A stretch of DNA of 64,000 nucleotides. Source: Candidatus Anaeroferrophillus wilburensis. Lineage in GTDB: Bacteria > Desulfobacterota > Anaeroferrophillalia > Anaeroferrophillales > Anaeroferrophillaceae. Under the pieces are notes generated by a model. That model was not told the origin of the DNA and did no database searches. It saw nothing but the letters and a program-made list of their open reading frames with translations. Positions 19,044-27,415 of this stretch are shown here, one piece after another; positions within the stretch are counted from its first letter, which is position 1, and every line of letters starts with the position of its first letter. Both the position numbers and the translations under genes were made by a program. The stretch is from the NCBI GenBank assembly GCA_016934315.1, contig JAFGSY010000007.1, forward strand, positions 1 through 64,000, written 5' to 3'.

Positions 19044-19713
19044 GGGGCCAAGCTCCATTGCGCTCTGGGCAGCCGGTGCCGGGCATCAGCTGACCATCAC
19101 CCGATGGTTTGCCGGCGAAACGCCACCTCCACTTGAACAGATCGACTGGCTCATCCTGCTGGGCGGGCCGATGGGTGTCGCTGATGAAAATGTCTACGGA
19201 TGGCTGAAAAAAGAGAAAGAATACCTGCAAGCGGCGGTCAAAGGAGGAAAAGTAGTCCTGGGAATCTGTCTGGGTGCTCAGTTGATCGCCGGCATTCTTG
19301 GAGCTGTTGTCCAGCCAAATGCGGAGAAGGAGATTGGCTGGTTTCCAACAACCAGTTTACCAGCCGCAAAAAAAATGCCGATCGGCAGCAAGCTACCGGA
19401 CGGCATGGAGGTTTTCCACTGGCATGGGGACACCTTCACCATCCCAAAAGGCGCCGTACACCTGATGCGCAGTAAAGCCTGCGAAAACCAGGCCTTTCTC
19501 TATGGCGACCGGGTTCTGGCACTCCAGTTCCATTTGGAAACCACCCGACAGAGTGCCGCGGCCCTCATTGAACACTGCGCCGATGACCTGACGGCGGCAC
19601 CCTTTATCCAGAACGCTGAGACCATACTGAAAAACAGCGACCGGTTCCGGCACATCAATCGGTACATGGCGGCAATCCTGAATTATCTTTCAGGTTTACC
19701 GAAGCATGGGTGA
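19009..19713 (+). CDS. Class I glutamine amidotransferase-like protein
   Basis: 234 residues with a GATase1 fold. The nucleophile elbow is GICLGAQLIA (Cys near residue 87), the second site is QFHLE (His), and LLGGPMGV is also typical. The ATG at 19009 has GAGGAG seven bases upstream and lies inside the end of ptsP, so translation is probably coupled. It resembles the stand-alone GuaA-like amidotransferases (COG0518), whose substrates vary. What it transfers ammonia to is unknown; no synthetase partner is adjacent. The overlap with the nitrogen PTS gene is unusual and suggests a linked role. Confidence 0.85.
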   Translation: MHLHVFQHVPFEGPSSIALWAAGAGHQLTITRWFAGETPPPLEQIDWLILLGGPMGVADENVYGWLKKEKEYLQAAVKGGKVVLGICLGAQLIAGILGAVVQPNAEKEIGWFPTTSLPAAKKMPIGSKLPDGMEVFHWHGDTFTIPKGAVHLMRSKACENQAFLYGDRVLALQFHLETTRQSAAALIEHCADDLTAAPFIQNAETILKNSDRFRHINRYMAAILNYLSGLPKHG

Positions 19714-19809
19714 TCGCAAACCAGGAGCAAACACACGATTACCTCGTTGCCTATTCCACTGGATTAGTTGACGTGTAACGATCAGCATTGGCCTGCGGCA
19801 AACTGATTG

Positions 19810-22800
19810 TTATGACCCGGCATGGTAACGCTGCAGCGACTTGACCTCAGCATCGCCTTTCCTCCGGGCAGCTACCCCTTTGGCGGCCGCCAGGGCAGCT
19901 GCCGTAGTCGTCATAAATGGCACCTTGTAATTGATTGCCGCCTTCCGAATATAGGCGTCATCTTCCTGGCTGCGTTTCCCCTTGGGAGTATTGACAATCA
20001 GCTGAATCTCGCCATTTTTGATGGCATCAATGATATTGGGCCGGCCCTGTTTCAGCTTAAGGATGCAGGTGGCGGCAATCCCCTGTTGCTGCAGGAATCG
20101 GCAGGTACCTTCGGTGGCCAGGATTGCAAACCCCAGCTCACGAAACTGCCGGGCGGCCTCGATAACTCCCGGCTTATCCCGCTCGGCAATGGTGATCAGC
20201 ACCGTGCCGCCCAGCGGCAGGACCGACTGGGTGGCCTCCTGGACCTTAAAGAAAGCCAGGCCAAAAGAGTCAGCCATCCCCAGCACCTCGCCGGTGGAAC
20301 GCATCTCCGGCCCCAGCACCGGGTCGACTTCGGGAAACATATTGAAGGGAAAAACCGCTTCCTTAACCCCAAAATGAGCAAACGGTTTCACTTCCAACCC
20401 CAGGTCAGTCAGCTTTCTGCCCAACATCACCTCGGTCGCATGACGGGCCATGGAAAGATTGCAGACCTTCGAAACCAGCGGCACCGTCCGCGAAGCCCGC
20501 GGGTTGGCTTCAAGGATATACACCGTGTCATGGGCAATGGCATACTGGATATTCATCAGGCCGATCACCCCCAGTTCTACGGCAATCTTCCTGGTATACT
20601 CCTTGATGGTTTCTATATGTTTCGGAGCAATGCTCACCGGGGGGATGACGCAGGCCGAATCACCGGAATGGACCCCGGCCAGTTCAATATGCTCCATGAC
20701 CGCCGGCACCAGGGCATCAGTGCCATCGGCAATGGCATCAGCCTCCGCCTCAATGGCATTTTCTAAAAACTTATCGATCAGGATCGGTCGTGCCGGAGAA
20801 ACATCAACAGCAACCTGGAGATAGTGACGCAGCATTTCCTCATCATAGATCACTTCCATCGCCCGTCCGCCAAGAACATAGGACGGCCTGACCATCAACG
20901 GATAACCAATCTCAGCAGCAATTTCCAGGGCCTCATCCAGGTTACTGGCCATCCCCGATTCCGGCTGGGGAATTGCCAGTTTATGCATCATCTGTCGGAA
21001 GCGGTCACGATCTTCCGCCAGGTCGATAATTTCCGGCGGCGTCCCCAGCACCTTGACTCCGGCTGCCTCCAGCTCGTTGGCAAGATTCAGCGGCGTTTGG
21101 CCGCCAAACTGGACAATCACCCCTGCTGGTTTTTCCTTCTCGTAAATACTCAGCACATCTTCAACGGTAAGCGGCTCAAAATAGAGTTTATCGGACGTAT
21201 CATAGTCGGTGGATACGGTTTCCGGATTGCAGTTGACCATAATTGATTCATAACCGGCATCACGAATGGCAAACGCCGCGTGAACGCAGCAATAGTCAAA
21301 TTCAATCCCCTGGCCGATCCGGTTGGGCCCGCCGCCCAGCACCATGATCTTCGGCCGATCGCTGACTGCCACCTGATCGGGCGCATTGTAGGTTGAATAG
21401 TAATACGCCGCCTCTTCAACCCCGCTCACCGGTACCGGCTCCCAGGCCTCGGAAAGGCCAAGGTCAATTCTCCGGTTGCGGATCACCTGCTCCTCAATCC
21501 CCAGTATTTCAGCCAGATATTTGTCGGCAAAGCCATCCTTTTTCGCCCGGGTCAGCAGCTCATCCGGCAGCACTTTTCCCTTGTGCTGCAGCAGCCGCTC
21601 TTCAAGCTCCACCAGTTCCCGCATCTGCTCGAGAAACCAGGCTTTAATATGGGTCCTGGCATGCAATTTATCGATAGTCGCCCCCTGACGCAACGCTTCA
21701 TAGAGGATAAACTGACGTTCACTGCTGGGTTCCTGCAAGAGCTGCAGCAGTTCCTCCAAAGGTTTCTGATGGTAATCCTTCGCAAAACCGAGCCCATAGC
21801 GGCCGATCTCCAGGGAGCGGATGGCCTTCTGCAGCGCCTCTTTATAATTTTTACCGATGCTCATCACCTCACCGACGGCCCGCATCTGGGTTCCCAGCTT
21901 ATCCTCAACCCCGGCAAACTTTTCAAAGGCCCAGCGGGCAAACTTGACCACCACATACTCTCCGGACGGCGTATATTTTTCCAGAGTGCCATCCCGCCAA
22001 TAGGGAATTTCATCCATGGTCAAGCCACCGGCCAGCAGGGCGGAAACATAGGCGATGGGAAAACCGGTGGCCTTGGAAGCCAAAGCCGAAGATCGCGACG
22101 TACGGGGGTTGATTTCGATCACCACCACCCGTCCAGTCTTGGGATCGTGGGCAAACTGAACATTGGTGCCGCCGATAACCTCAATGGCGTCAACGATATC
22201 GTAAGAATACTGCTGCAGGCGATCCTGCAGATCCCGGGAGATGGTCAGCATCGGGGCCGTACAGTAGGAGTCACCGGTATGCACCCCCATGGCATCCACA
22301 TTCTCGATAAAGCAAACGGTGATTTTCTGGTTCTTGGCATCCCTGACAACTTCCAGTTCCAGCTCCTCCCAGCCCAGCACCGACTCCTCCACCAGCACCT
22401 GGTTCACCAGACTGGCGGCCAGCCCGCGGGCACAAACCGTCCGCAGCTCATCGACATTATAACCCAGACCGCCGCCGGTGCCGCCCATGGTGTAGGCCGG
22501 CCGCAAAACGACCGGATAGCCCAGATATCTGGCCACCTGCTCGGCCTCATCAACACTGTTGACCGCTTTGCTGCGTGGCATCTCGATACCCAGGCGATCC
22601 ATGGTATTCTTAAAGGCAGTTCGATCTTCCCCTCGCTCTATGGCATCGATATTGACGCCAATAACCTTGACGTCATATTTTCCCAGGATGCCTTCCCTGG
22701 CCAGCTCTGAAGCGAGATTGAGGGCCGACTGCCCCCCCAGGTTCGGCAGCAGAGCATCGGGCCTTTCGGCGACAATGATCTTTTCCATCGTTTTGAGATT

Positions 22801-23007
22801 CAGCGGCTCGATATACGTCACATCGGCAGTACCGGGGTCAGTCATGATGGTGGCCGGATTGGAATTGACCAGGATAATCTCATAGCCCAGAGACCTCAGG
22901 GCCTTGCAGGCCTGGGTACCTGAATAATCAAACTCACAGGCCTGCCCGATAATGATCGGCCCGGAGCCAATAATCATGACTTTCTGAATATCTTCACGCT
23001 TCGGCAT
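19810..23007 (-). CDS. carB: Carbamoyl-phosphate synthase large subunit
   Basis: 1065 residues, normal for CarB. Two ATP-grasp halves are visible, the first starting VMIIGSGPIIIGQACEFDYSG and the second IMVLGGGPNRIGQGIEFDYCC, followed by an MGS-like regulatory domain with NTPKGKRSQ. It makes carbamoyl phosphate for pyrimidines and arginine from bicarbonate, ATP and glutamine-derived ammonia. The small subunit carA is not adjacent and must be elsewhere. GGAGGAG precedes the ATG. It is convergent with the amidotransferase gene. Confidence 0.97.
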   Translation of the reverse strand: MPKREDIQKVMIIGSGPIIIGQACEFDYSGTQACKALRSLGYEIILVNSNPATIMTDPGTADVTYIEPLNLKTMEKIIVAERPDALLPNLGGQSALNLASELAREGILGKYDVKVIGVNIDAIERGEDRTAFKNTMDRLGIEMPRSKAVNSVDEAEQVARYLGYPVVLRPAYTMGGTGGGLGYNVDELRTVCARGLAASLVNQVLVEESVLGWEELELEVVRDAKNQKITVCFIENVDAMGVHTGDSYCTAPMLTISRDLQDRLQQYSYDIVDAIEVIGGTNVQFAHDPKTGRVVVIEINPRTSRSSALASKATGFPIAYVSALLAGGLTMDEIPYWRDGTLEKYTPSGEYVVVKFARWAFEKFAGVEDKLGTQMRAVGEVMSIGKNYKEALQKAIRSLEIGRYGLGFAKDYHQKPLEELLQLLQEPSSERQFILYEALRQGATIDKLHARTHIKAWFLEQMRELVELEERLLQHKGKVLPDELLTRAKKDGFADKYLAEILGIEEQVIRNRRIDLGLSEAWEPVPVSGVEEAAYYYSTYNAPDQVAVSDRPKIMVLGGGPNRIGQGIEFDYCCVHAAFAIRDAGYESIMVNCNPETVSTDYDTSDKLYFEPLTVEDVLSIYEKEKPAGVIVQFGGQTPLNLANELEAAGVKVLGTPPEIIDLAEDRDRFRQMMHKLAIPQPESGMASNLDEALEIAAEIGYPLMVRPSYVLGGRAMEVIYDEEMLRHYLQVAVDVSPARPILIDKFLENAIEAEADAIADGTDALVPAVMEHIELAGVHSGDSACVIPPVSIAPKHIETIKEYTRKIAVELGVIGLMNIQYAIAHDTVYILEANPRASRTVPLVSKVCNLSMARHATEVMLGRKLTDLGLEVKPFAHFGVKEAVFPFNMFPEVDPVLGPEMRSTGEVLGMADSFGLAFFKVQEATQSVLPLGGTVLITIAERDKPGVIEAARQFRELGFAILATEGTCRFLQQQGIAATCILKLKQGRPNIIDAIKNGEIQLIVNTPKGKRSQEDDAYIRKAAINYKVPFMTTTAAALAAAKGVAARRKGDAEVKSLQRYHAGS

Positions 23008-23116
23008 CTCACTCCTCCTGCATCGAAAAAACCATTATCGAACCATGCACCGTTATGTCCTGACATCATAACCCACATTGCACCCGATCATAATCAGTGG
23101 TCAACAAAAAAGAAAC

Positions 23117-23150
23117 CAAAAAAGGAGGCGGACCCGCATAGTCCGCCTCC
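23117..23150 (-). terminator. Rho-independent terminator of the FMN glutamate-synthase-like gene
   Basis: A 10-bp GC-rich stem (23124-23133 with 23141-23150, loop of 7) lies 33 bases past the stop at 23183 and is followed on the - strand by six T. Confidence 0.85.
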
Positions 23151-23182
23151 CTCGTATCAAACGTTTGGCACCATGTTCCCGG

Positions 23183-24823
23183 CTACGCCTTCAAAATCCT
23201 CTTGGCAGCGTCATCGAGGACATCGGTAACAAAGGGAATTCCGGTTTCTCTTTCAGTTTCCCGGTTGCCGGAAAAGATCTCATCGCGGGTAATTTCACTG
23301 ACGTTGAATTTCCGCGCCCCGGCCAGGAGCTGCTGCAGGCCGGCGGCCAGTTTATCAGCCAGGGTATACATGGCAATGGCACCGTAGGGGATATTCTTCA
23401 TCTCATCGGCGCCAACCTTTTTCTGCACTTCATAGTAGCCGGCAAAAATCTCATCGGCTGTGCGGCCATACTGGGCTACGTTCGGCGGCAGTTCACTCCA
23501 GTTGCCGTTCAGGCGTGCTCTTTCCTCAGGCTTGACCACCCCCTCCACATTGGAACCCAGATAGCCGGGAATCATCACCGCCCGGCCCATCAGAGCCAGC
23601 TTGGCGAACGGCGCCCCCAGTGCCAGGGCTTTGAAAATGTGGTCTTCCCGCGCCAGACCGCCGCCCAGGCACAGATCAACAACCTTGGAACCCTGGTTGG
23701 CCAGAATGCTGGCATATTCATAGGTCTTGGCATGGAGGTGAATGGAGGGAACTCCCCAGGTTTCCATCATATTCCAGGGGCTCATACCGGTGCCGCCGCC
23801 GGAACCGTCAATGGTCAGCAGGTCAAGCTTGGCCTCGGTGGCAAACTTGATGGCCATCGCCAAGGCTTCCATACCATAGGAACCGGTCTTCAAGGTTATC
23901 CGCTTATAGCCGAGCTTGCGGAGATAATCCACCGAATTCATGAAATCGGCCTTCACTTCATCAACATCGGAAAGGCCCGTATAACCCAGGCGGCTGTGGC
24001 GGGCAAAGGACTTGATCGCCCCATGGTTGAAGGCTTCCTGAACTTCCGGTTTGTAAGGGTCGGGATCGACGATATAGCCACGGTCCTTGAGGAACTTGGC
24101 ATATTCCACCGAGGTCACCTGGATTTCGCCGCCGATGTCCTTGGCTCCCTGGCCCCACTTCAACTCAATAATGACTTTGTCACCATATTTGTCGACGATG
24201 TATTCAGCGACGCCGTTGCGGGTATCTTCAACATTCATTTGGACGATGATCGCCCCGTAGCCGTCATAGTAGCGCAGGAAGGTGTCTACCCGCCGGTTCA
24301 GTTCCGGTGAATTGATTATTTTACCCTTCTCAAGGATAGATTCCTTGTCGACACCAACAACATTCTCACCAACGACGATGGGAAAACCCACCAGGGCGGC
24401 ACCGACCGCAAAGGACTCCCAATACTTGGCGGCGATAAAGGTGGAACCCAGCGCTCCAGAAAGCAGGGGTATTCTGGTTTTGGTCTTCACCTCATTGCCG
24501 AACTCGGTTTCAATGTTGACGTTGGGGAATATACAGTCATCCTCGGAATGGGACAGGCCCTGGGGCAGACCGCTGGAACCGTAGTTATAGCCTTGAATTC
24601 GCAGGGCATTATAGTTCACCCCCACATGGGTGGTATTGGCGCTGCCGGCGGTAATGGAACCGAAATCCCGCGGATAGAGCAGCTTCCGTCCCCGGATACT
24701 GGAAAGCCAGGTTTCACATTTTCCCTTGCAGTCAGCCCGGCACAAGGTACACAGACCGGATTCACAAGGGTTGCCCCGATTAACCGTTCCTAAAGCATCA
24801 TTTGATTTCGGCCATTCAATCAT
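23183..24823 (-). CDS. Stand-alone FMN-binding glutamate synthase domain protein
   Basis: 546 residues related to the FMN/Fe-S synthase domain of GltB (COG0069). The barrel motifs ELKWGQGAKDIGG and LTIDGSGGGTGMSPW are clear. The N-terminus has a Cys-rich patch (CESGLC-x2-C-x3-C-x3-C, about residues 20-37), which may hold an Fe-S cluster. The ATG at 24823 has GAGGAGG seven bases upstream; the longer open frame lacks a ribosome site. It has no adjacent amidotransferase partner and is a second, divergent synthase beside the complete operon at 26.3-31.4 kb. It is transcribed away from the nrpR-like gene, from a gap rich in palindromes. It may use free ammonia or a different amido donor; that is inference. 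Confidence 0.82.
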   Translation of the reverse strand: MIEWPKSNDALGTVNRGNPCESGLCTLCRADCKGKCETWLSSIRGRKLLYPRDFGSITAGSANTTHVGVNYNALRIQGYNYGSSGLPQGLSHSEDDCIFPNVNIETEFGNEVKTKTRIPLLSGALGSTFIAAKYWESFAVGAALVGFPIVVGENVVGVDKESILEKGKIINSPELNRRVDTFLRYYDGYGAIIVQMNVEDTRNGVAEYIVDKYGDKVIIELKWGQGAKDIGGEIQVTSVEYAKFLKDRGYIVDPDPYKPEVQEAFNHGAIKSFARHSRLGYTGLSDVDEVKADFMNSVDYLRKLGYKRITLKTGSYGMEALAMAIKFATEAKLDLLTIDGSGGGTGMSPWNMMETWGVPSIHLHAKTYEYASILANQGSKVVDLCLGGGLAREDHIFKALALGAPFAKLALMGRAVMIPGYLGSNVEGVVKPEERARLNGNWSELPPNVAQYGRTADEIFAGYYEVQKKVGADEMKNIPYGAIAMYTLADKLAAGLQQLLAGARKFNVSEITRDEIFSGNRETERETGIPFVTDVLDDAAKRILKA

Positions 24824-24853
24824 TATCTTCCCTCCTCTAGCATCAAGCATATC

Positions 24854-24869
24854 TGGCAATTGATTGCCA
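24854..24869. promoter_or_regulatory. Palindrome TGGCAAT-TG-ATTGCCA upstream of the GOGAT-like gene
   Basis: A perfect 7-2-7 inverted repeat, 31 bases before the ATG of the gene at 23183-24823 and within the gap shared with the divergent nrpR-like gene. A candidate operator; the protein that binds it is unknown. Confidence 0.45.
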
Positions 24870-24981
24870 TAAAAACCCTGGTTTTTGCCCCTATCACCTT
24901 GGCAAAGACATGTCAAATAAATAATAATGTCAAAGATTACGCTTGCCTACCCGGATCAGGCCGACTGCCGGGATATTCGGC

Positions 24982-25043
24982 ATTATTGCCAATAATCATT
25001 AAGTAAAACGTTTTTCTAGCTCCGGCAACCAATAATCGTCAAG
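24982..25043. promoter_or_regulatory. Palindrome plus direct repeats between GOGAT-like gene and nrpR
   Basis: ATTATTG-C-CAATAAT (24982-24996) is a perfect 7-1-7 palindrome. The 15-mer CCAATAATCATTAAG at 24989 recurs 40 bases on as CCAATAATCGTCAAG at 25029 (13 of 15 identical), about four helical turns away. ATTATTG-x-CA also occurs across the -35 box of the GOGAT operon promoter. It is a candidate operator for the NrpR-like protein. Confidence 0.45.
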
Positions 25044-25103
25044 CAGGCTAACTACAGGACAATTGTTGACTTTTTTCTGCTGGTCGGATAGAAACCAAAC
25101 TCC

Positions 25104-26117
25104 ATGGACAGTAAAATAAAAAAGAAGCATTTGGCAATTTTGCGGATTCTGAAGAAAGTCGACAGCCCCATCAGCAGCGCCGTAATCACCGAAGAGCTGA
25201 TCAACATGGGCCTTGACATCAGCGAACGCACGGTGAGGCTCTACCTGCAGCAGCTTGACCGGGCAGGCTTCACCCGCAATTTTGGTAAACGGGGACGGTT
25301 AATCAGCGAAGCAGGTCTCAACGAACTGGCTTCATCGCAGATCATGGATCGGGTGGGGTTTCTGTCGGCAAAAATTGACCAGATGACCTACCGGATGAAT
25401 TTTGATCTCGACAACCGCAGCGGTACGGTGGTGATCAATTTTACCATGGTTAAACCGGCAGACCTGCTGGTGTGCGCCGATGAAATCAAGCAGGTCTTTG
25501 CCCAGGGTTATGCCATGGGGCAATTTCTCACTCTGCTGGCCCCGGGAGAACGACTCGGCGAAATTATTGTCCCCCCTGGCTTGGTTGGGGTCGGCACTGT
25601 CTGCTCCATAACGCTGAACGGGGTATTGCTCAAGTATGGCATTCCCACCACCTCCCGCTTCGGCGGCTTACTGGAGCTCAAAAACCGGAAAGCCACCCGC
25701 TTTGTTGAAATCATCACCTACGACGGCACCAGCATCGACCCGCTGGAGGTTTTTATCCGCAGCGGCATGACCAATTACCGGGGGGCCATCACCAGCGGCA
25801 ACGGCCGCATCGGCGCCAGCTTTCGCGAATTCCCCGCCGGCAGCCGGGAGTTGGTGGACAACCTGGCCAAAAGGCTGGCCAAAGCAGGACTCGGGGGATT
25901 TATGAGTCTCGGCCGTCCCGGCCTGCCCCTTTTTGAAATTCCGGTGAGCCAGGGCAGGTTCGGCGCCGTGGTCATTGGCGGACTCAACCCGGTTTCCATC
26001 CTTGAAGAAACCGGGCACCGGGTGTTTTCCCGCGCGCTGGCGGGCCTGATGGAATTTGACCGGCTGTTTCACTTTGAAGAATTGACCGATCGCCTGCAAG
26101 CCATGAAGACCGGGTAA
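25104..26117 (+). CDS. nrpR: NrpR-like transcriptional regulator (winged helix + DUF128)
   Basis: 337 residues: an N-terminal winged-helix DNA-binding domain (about 5-70, with TEELINMGLDISERTVRLYLQQLDRAGF, cited as a region) and one NrpR/DUF128 effector domain (about 85-330, with FAQGYAMGQFL and GTVCSITLNGVLLKYGIPTTSRFGGLLE regions). In methanogens NrpR represses nitrogen genes and is released by 2-oxoglutarate. Here it stands between two glutamate-synthase loci, so a repressor of these is the natural guess. There is no ribosome site ahead of the ATG; TTGACT (25066) and TAGAAA (25089) at 17-base spacing would give an almost leaderless message. Transfer from archaea is possible. Confidence 0.85.
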   Translation: MDSKIKKKHLAILRILKKVDSPISSAVITEELINMGLDISERTVRLYLQQLDRAGFTRNFGKRGRLISEAGLNELASSQIMDRVGFLSAKIDQMTYRMNFDLDNRSGTVVINFTMVKPADLLVCADEIKQVFAQGYAMGQFLTLLAPGERLGEIIVPPGLVGVGTVCSITLNGVLLKYGIPTTSRFGGLLELKNRKATRFVEIITYDGTSIDPLEVFIRSGMTNYRGAITSGNGRIGASFREFPAGSRELVDNLAKRLAKAGLGGFMSLGRPGLPLFEIPVSQGRFGAVVIGGLNPVSILEETGHRVFSRALAGLMEFDRLFHFEELTDRLQAMKTG

Positions 26118-26170
26118 CGTTTCCAGAAGATCAACCGGCCAGGGAAGATTAACCACGAGAAGATCCATTA

Positions 26171-26199
26171 TTGACATAATTGGTCAGACACCCTATAAT
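26171..26199 (+). promoter_or_regulatory. Consensus sigma-70 promoter of the archaeal-type GOGAT operon
   Basis: TTGACA (26171-26176) and TATAAT (26194-26199) are both perfect and exactly 17 bases apart. The -35 box is embedded in a near-palindrome, ATTAT-TGAC-ATAAT (26168-26181), so a repressor bound there would block RNA polymerase. A consensus promoter generally implies strong expression held in check by a repressor. The leader before the ATG at 26276 is about 70 bases. Confidence 0.85.
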
Positions 26200-26275
26200 A
26201 ATTGGCTTTTTGCAAAGATACCGGGAAATTGAAACAACGGGTTGCCTTCCCGAACCAACAACAGAGGAGCAGCAT

Positions 26276-27415
26276 ATGTGCCGGCTGAGCGCCATCATTG
26301 CAGATGAGTATTTTTCCCCCATGGAAAATATCATGGCCCTGGAAACCATGAAAGAGGGACATGACGGCTCCGGACTGGGGCTGATTCTCCGCAACCTGGG
26401 CGGAGCATTCGAAGAACTGAAAGAGAACCCCATTCTCTCGGGCATCTGCTCAAAAGATTCGATCCCGGTACTGGATGAGCACATGGTCAAGCTGGGGTTC
26501 AAAACCAAGCATCTGTGGACGCCAAAAATAACCTTGAAAAAGGGAATGGCCATCAAAAAGCGCGATTTCTATTTTGCCCGCGCCTATGAATACCCCGACT
26601 GGGCCCAGGATGCCGACCGGCAGACCAAAGAGAGTCTGCTGCTGAAAACCAGGCTGGAACTGCGCAACATGGGGATTGCCGATGACAGCATGTACATCTT
26701 TTCCTTCTGGCCCGACCTCATTACCCTGAAGGAGGTGGGGGATCCCTTGGAGGTAGGCGAATTTTTCGGTCTGGATACCAAACCGCTGCTGGCCAAGACA
26801 ATCCTGGCCCAGGGGCGGCAGAATACCAATTACGCCATCAACCTCTACGCCTGTCATCCCTTTTTCCTCCAGGGAAGCGGCACGATGACCAACGGCGAGA
26901 ATACCGCGTTCATCCCCATCCGCGAATTCTTGACTGGCCGGGGTTTTCCCGGCTACGTCGGCTATCGCAGCGACAGCGAGGTTTTCGCCCACATCCTCCA
27001 TTACATGCGCCATGAATTGGGGCTGCCATTGAAATATTACAAGGATGTCATTACCCCGCTCTTCGATCAGGAGATGGATGAACGCACCGACCGCCAGGCG
27101 ATTCAACTGCTGAAGCGGGTTTTGCGGCCTTTGACGATTGACGGCCCCAACTGCGTCATCGGCATCGACCAGGATGGCACCATCTTCATGGCCCAGGATG
27201 CCAAGAAACTCCGCCCCGGGGCGGTGGGCGGCGTGCCGGGCAAGTTTGCCCTGATGTCGGAAGTCTGCGGCCTGGATGCCGCGATTCCCCAAAGGGATAC
27301 CAGCAAAGATGTGTTCCCGATGAAATATGACATGGTGATGATTGCTGAAGATGCAAAGGAGATACAGGTATGGAATCAAAAACACGGCTCGATGTCAACG
27401 GTCAGCTATCAGTAA
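26276..27415 (+). CDS. Glutamate synthase glutaminase subunit (archaeal-type GltB1)
   Basis: 379 residues, a class II (Ntn) amidotransferase that starts MCRLSAI, so Cys2 is the nucleophile after Met removal. The ATG at 26276 has GAGGAG upstream, which fixes the start. It releases ammonia from glutamine for the synthase subunit encoded next. In ordinary bacterial GOGAT this is the first domain of one 1500-residue protein; here it is a separate gene, as in archaea and some anaerobes. The gene overlaps the next one by 46 bases, so assembly is probably coupled. Confidence 0.9.
   Translation: MCRLSAIIADEYFSPMENIMALETMKEGHDGSGLGLILRNLGGAFEELKENPILSGICSKDSIPVLDEHMVKLGFKTKHLWTPKITLKKGMAIKKRDFYFARAYEYPDWAQDADRQTKESLLLKTRLELRNMGIADDSMYIFSFWPDLITLKEVGDPLEVGEFFGLDTKPLLAKTILAQGRQNTNYAINLYACHPFFLQGSGTMTNGENTAFIPIREFLTGRGFPGYVGYRSDSEVFAHILHYMRHELGLPLKYYKDVITPLFDQEMDERTDRQAIQLLKRVLRPLTIDGPNCVIGIDQDGTIFMAQDAKKLRPGAVGGVPGKFALMSEVCGLDAAIPQRDTSKDVFPMKYDMVMIAEDAKEIQVWNQKHGSMSTVSYQ

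Noticed and set aside
21583-22710. 375-codon + strand ORF opposite carB
   Set aside because: Shadow of carB.
23078-24310. 410-codon + strand ORF opposite the GOGAT-like gene
   Set aside because: Antisense shadow of a GC-rich coding strand; no motifs, and the terminator of the real gene lies at its start.
24824-26275. Methanogen-type NrpR operator GGAA-N6-TTCC
   Set aside because: I found no copy in either GOGAT upstream region; the palindromes seen are of another type.
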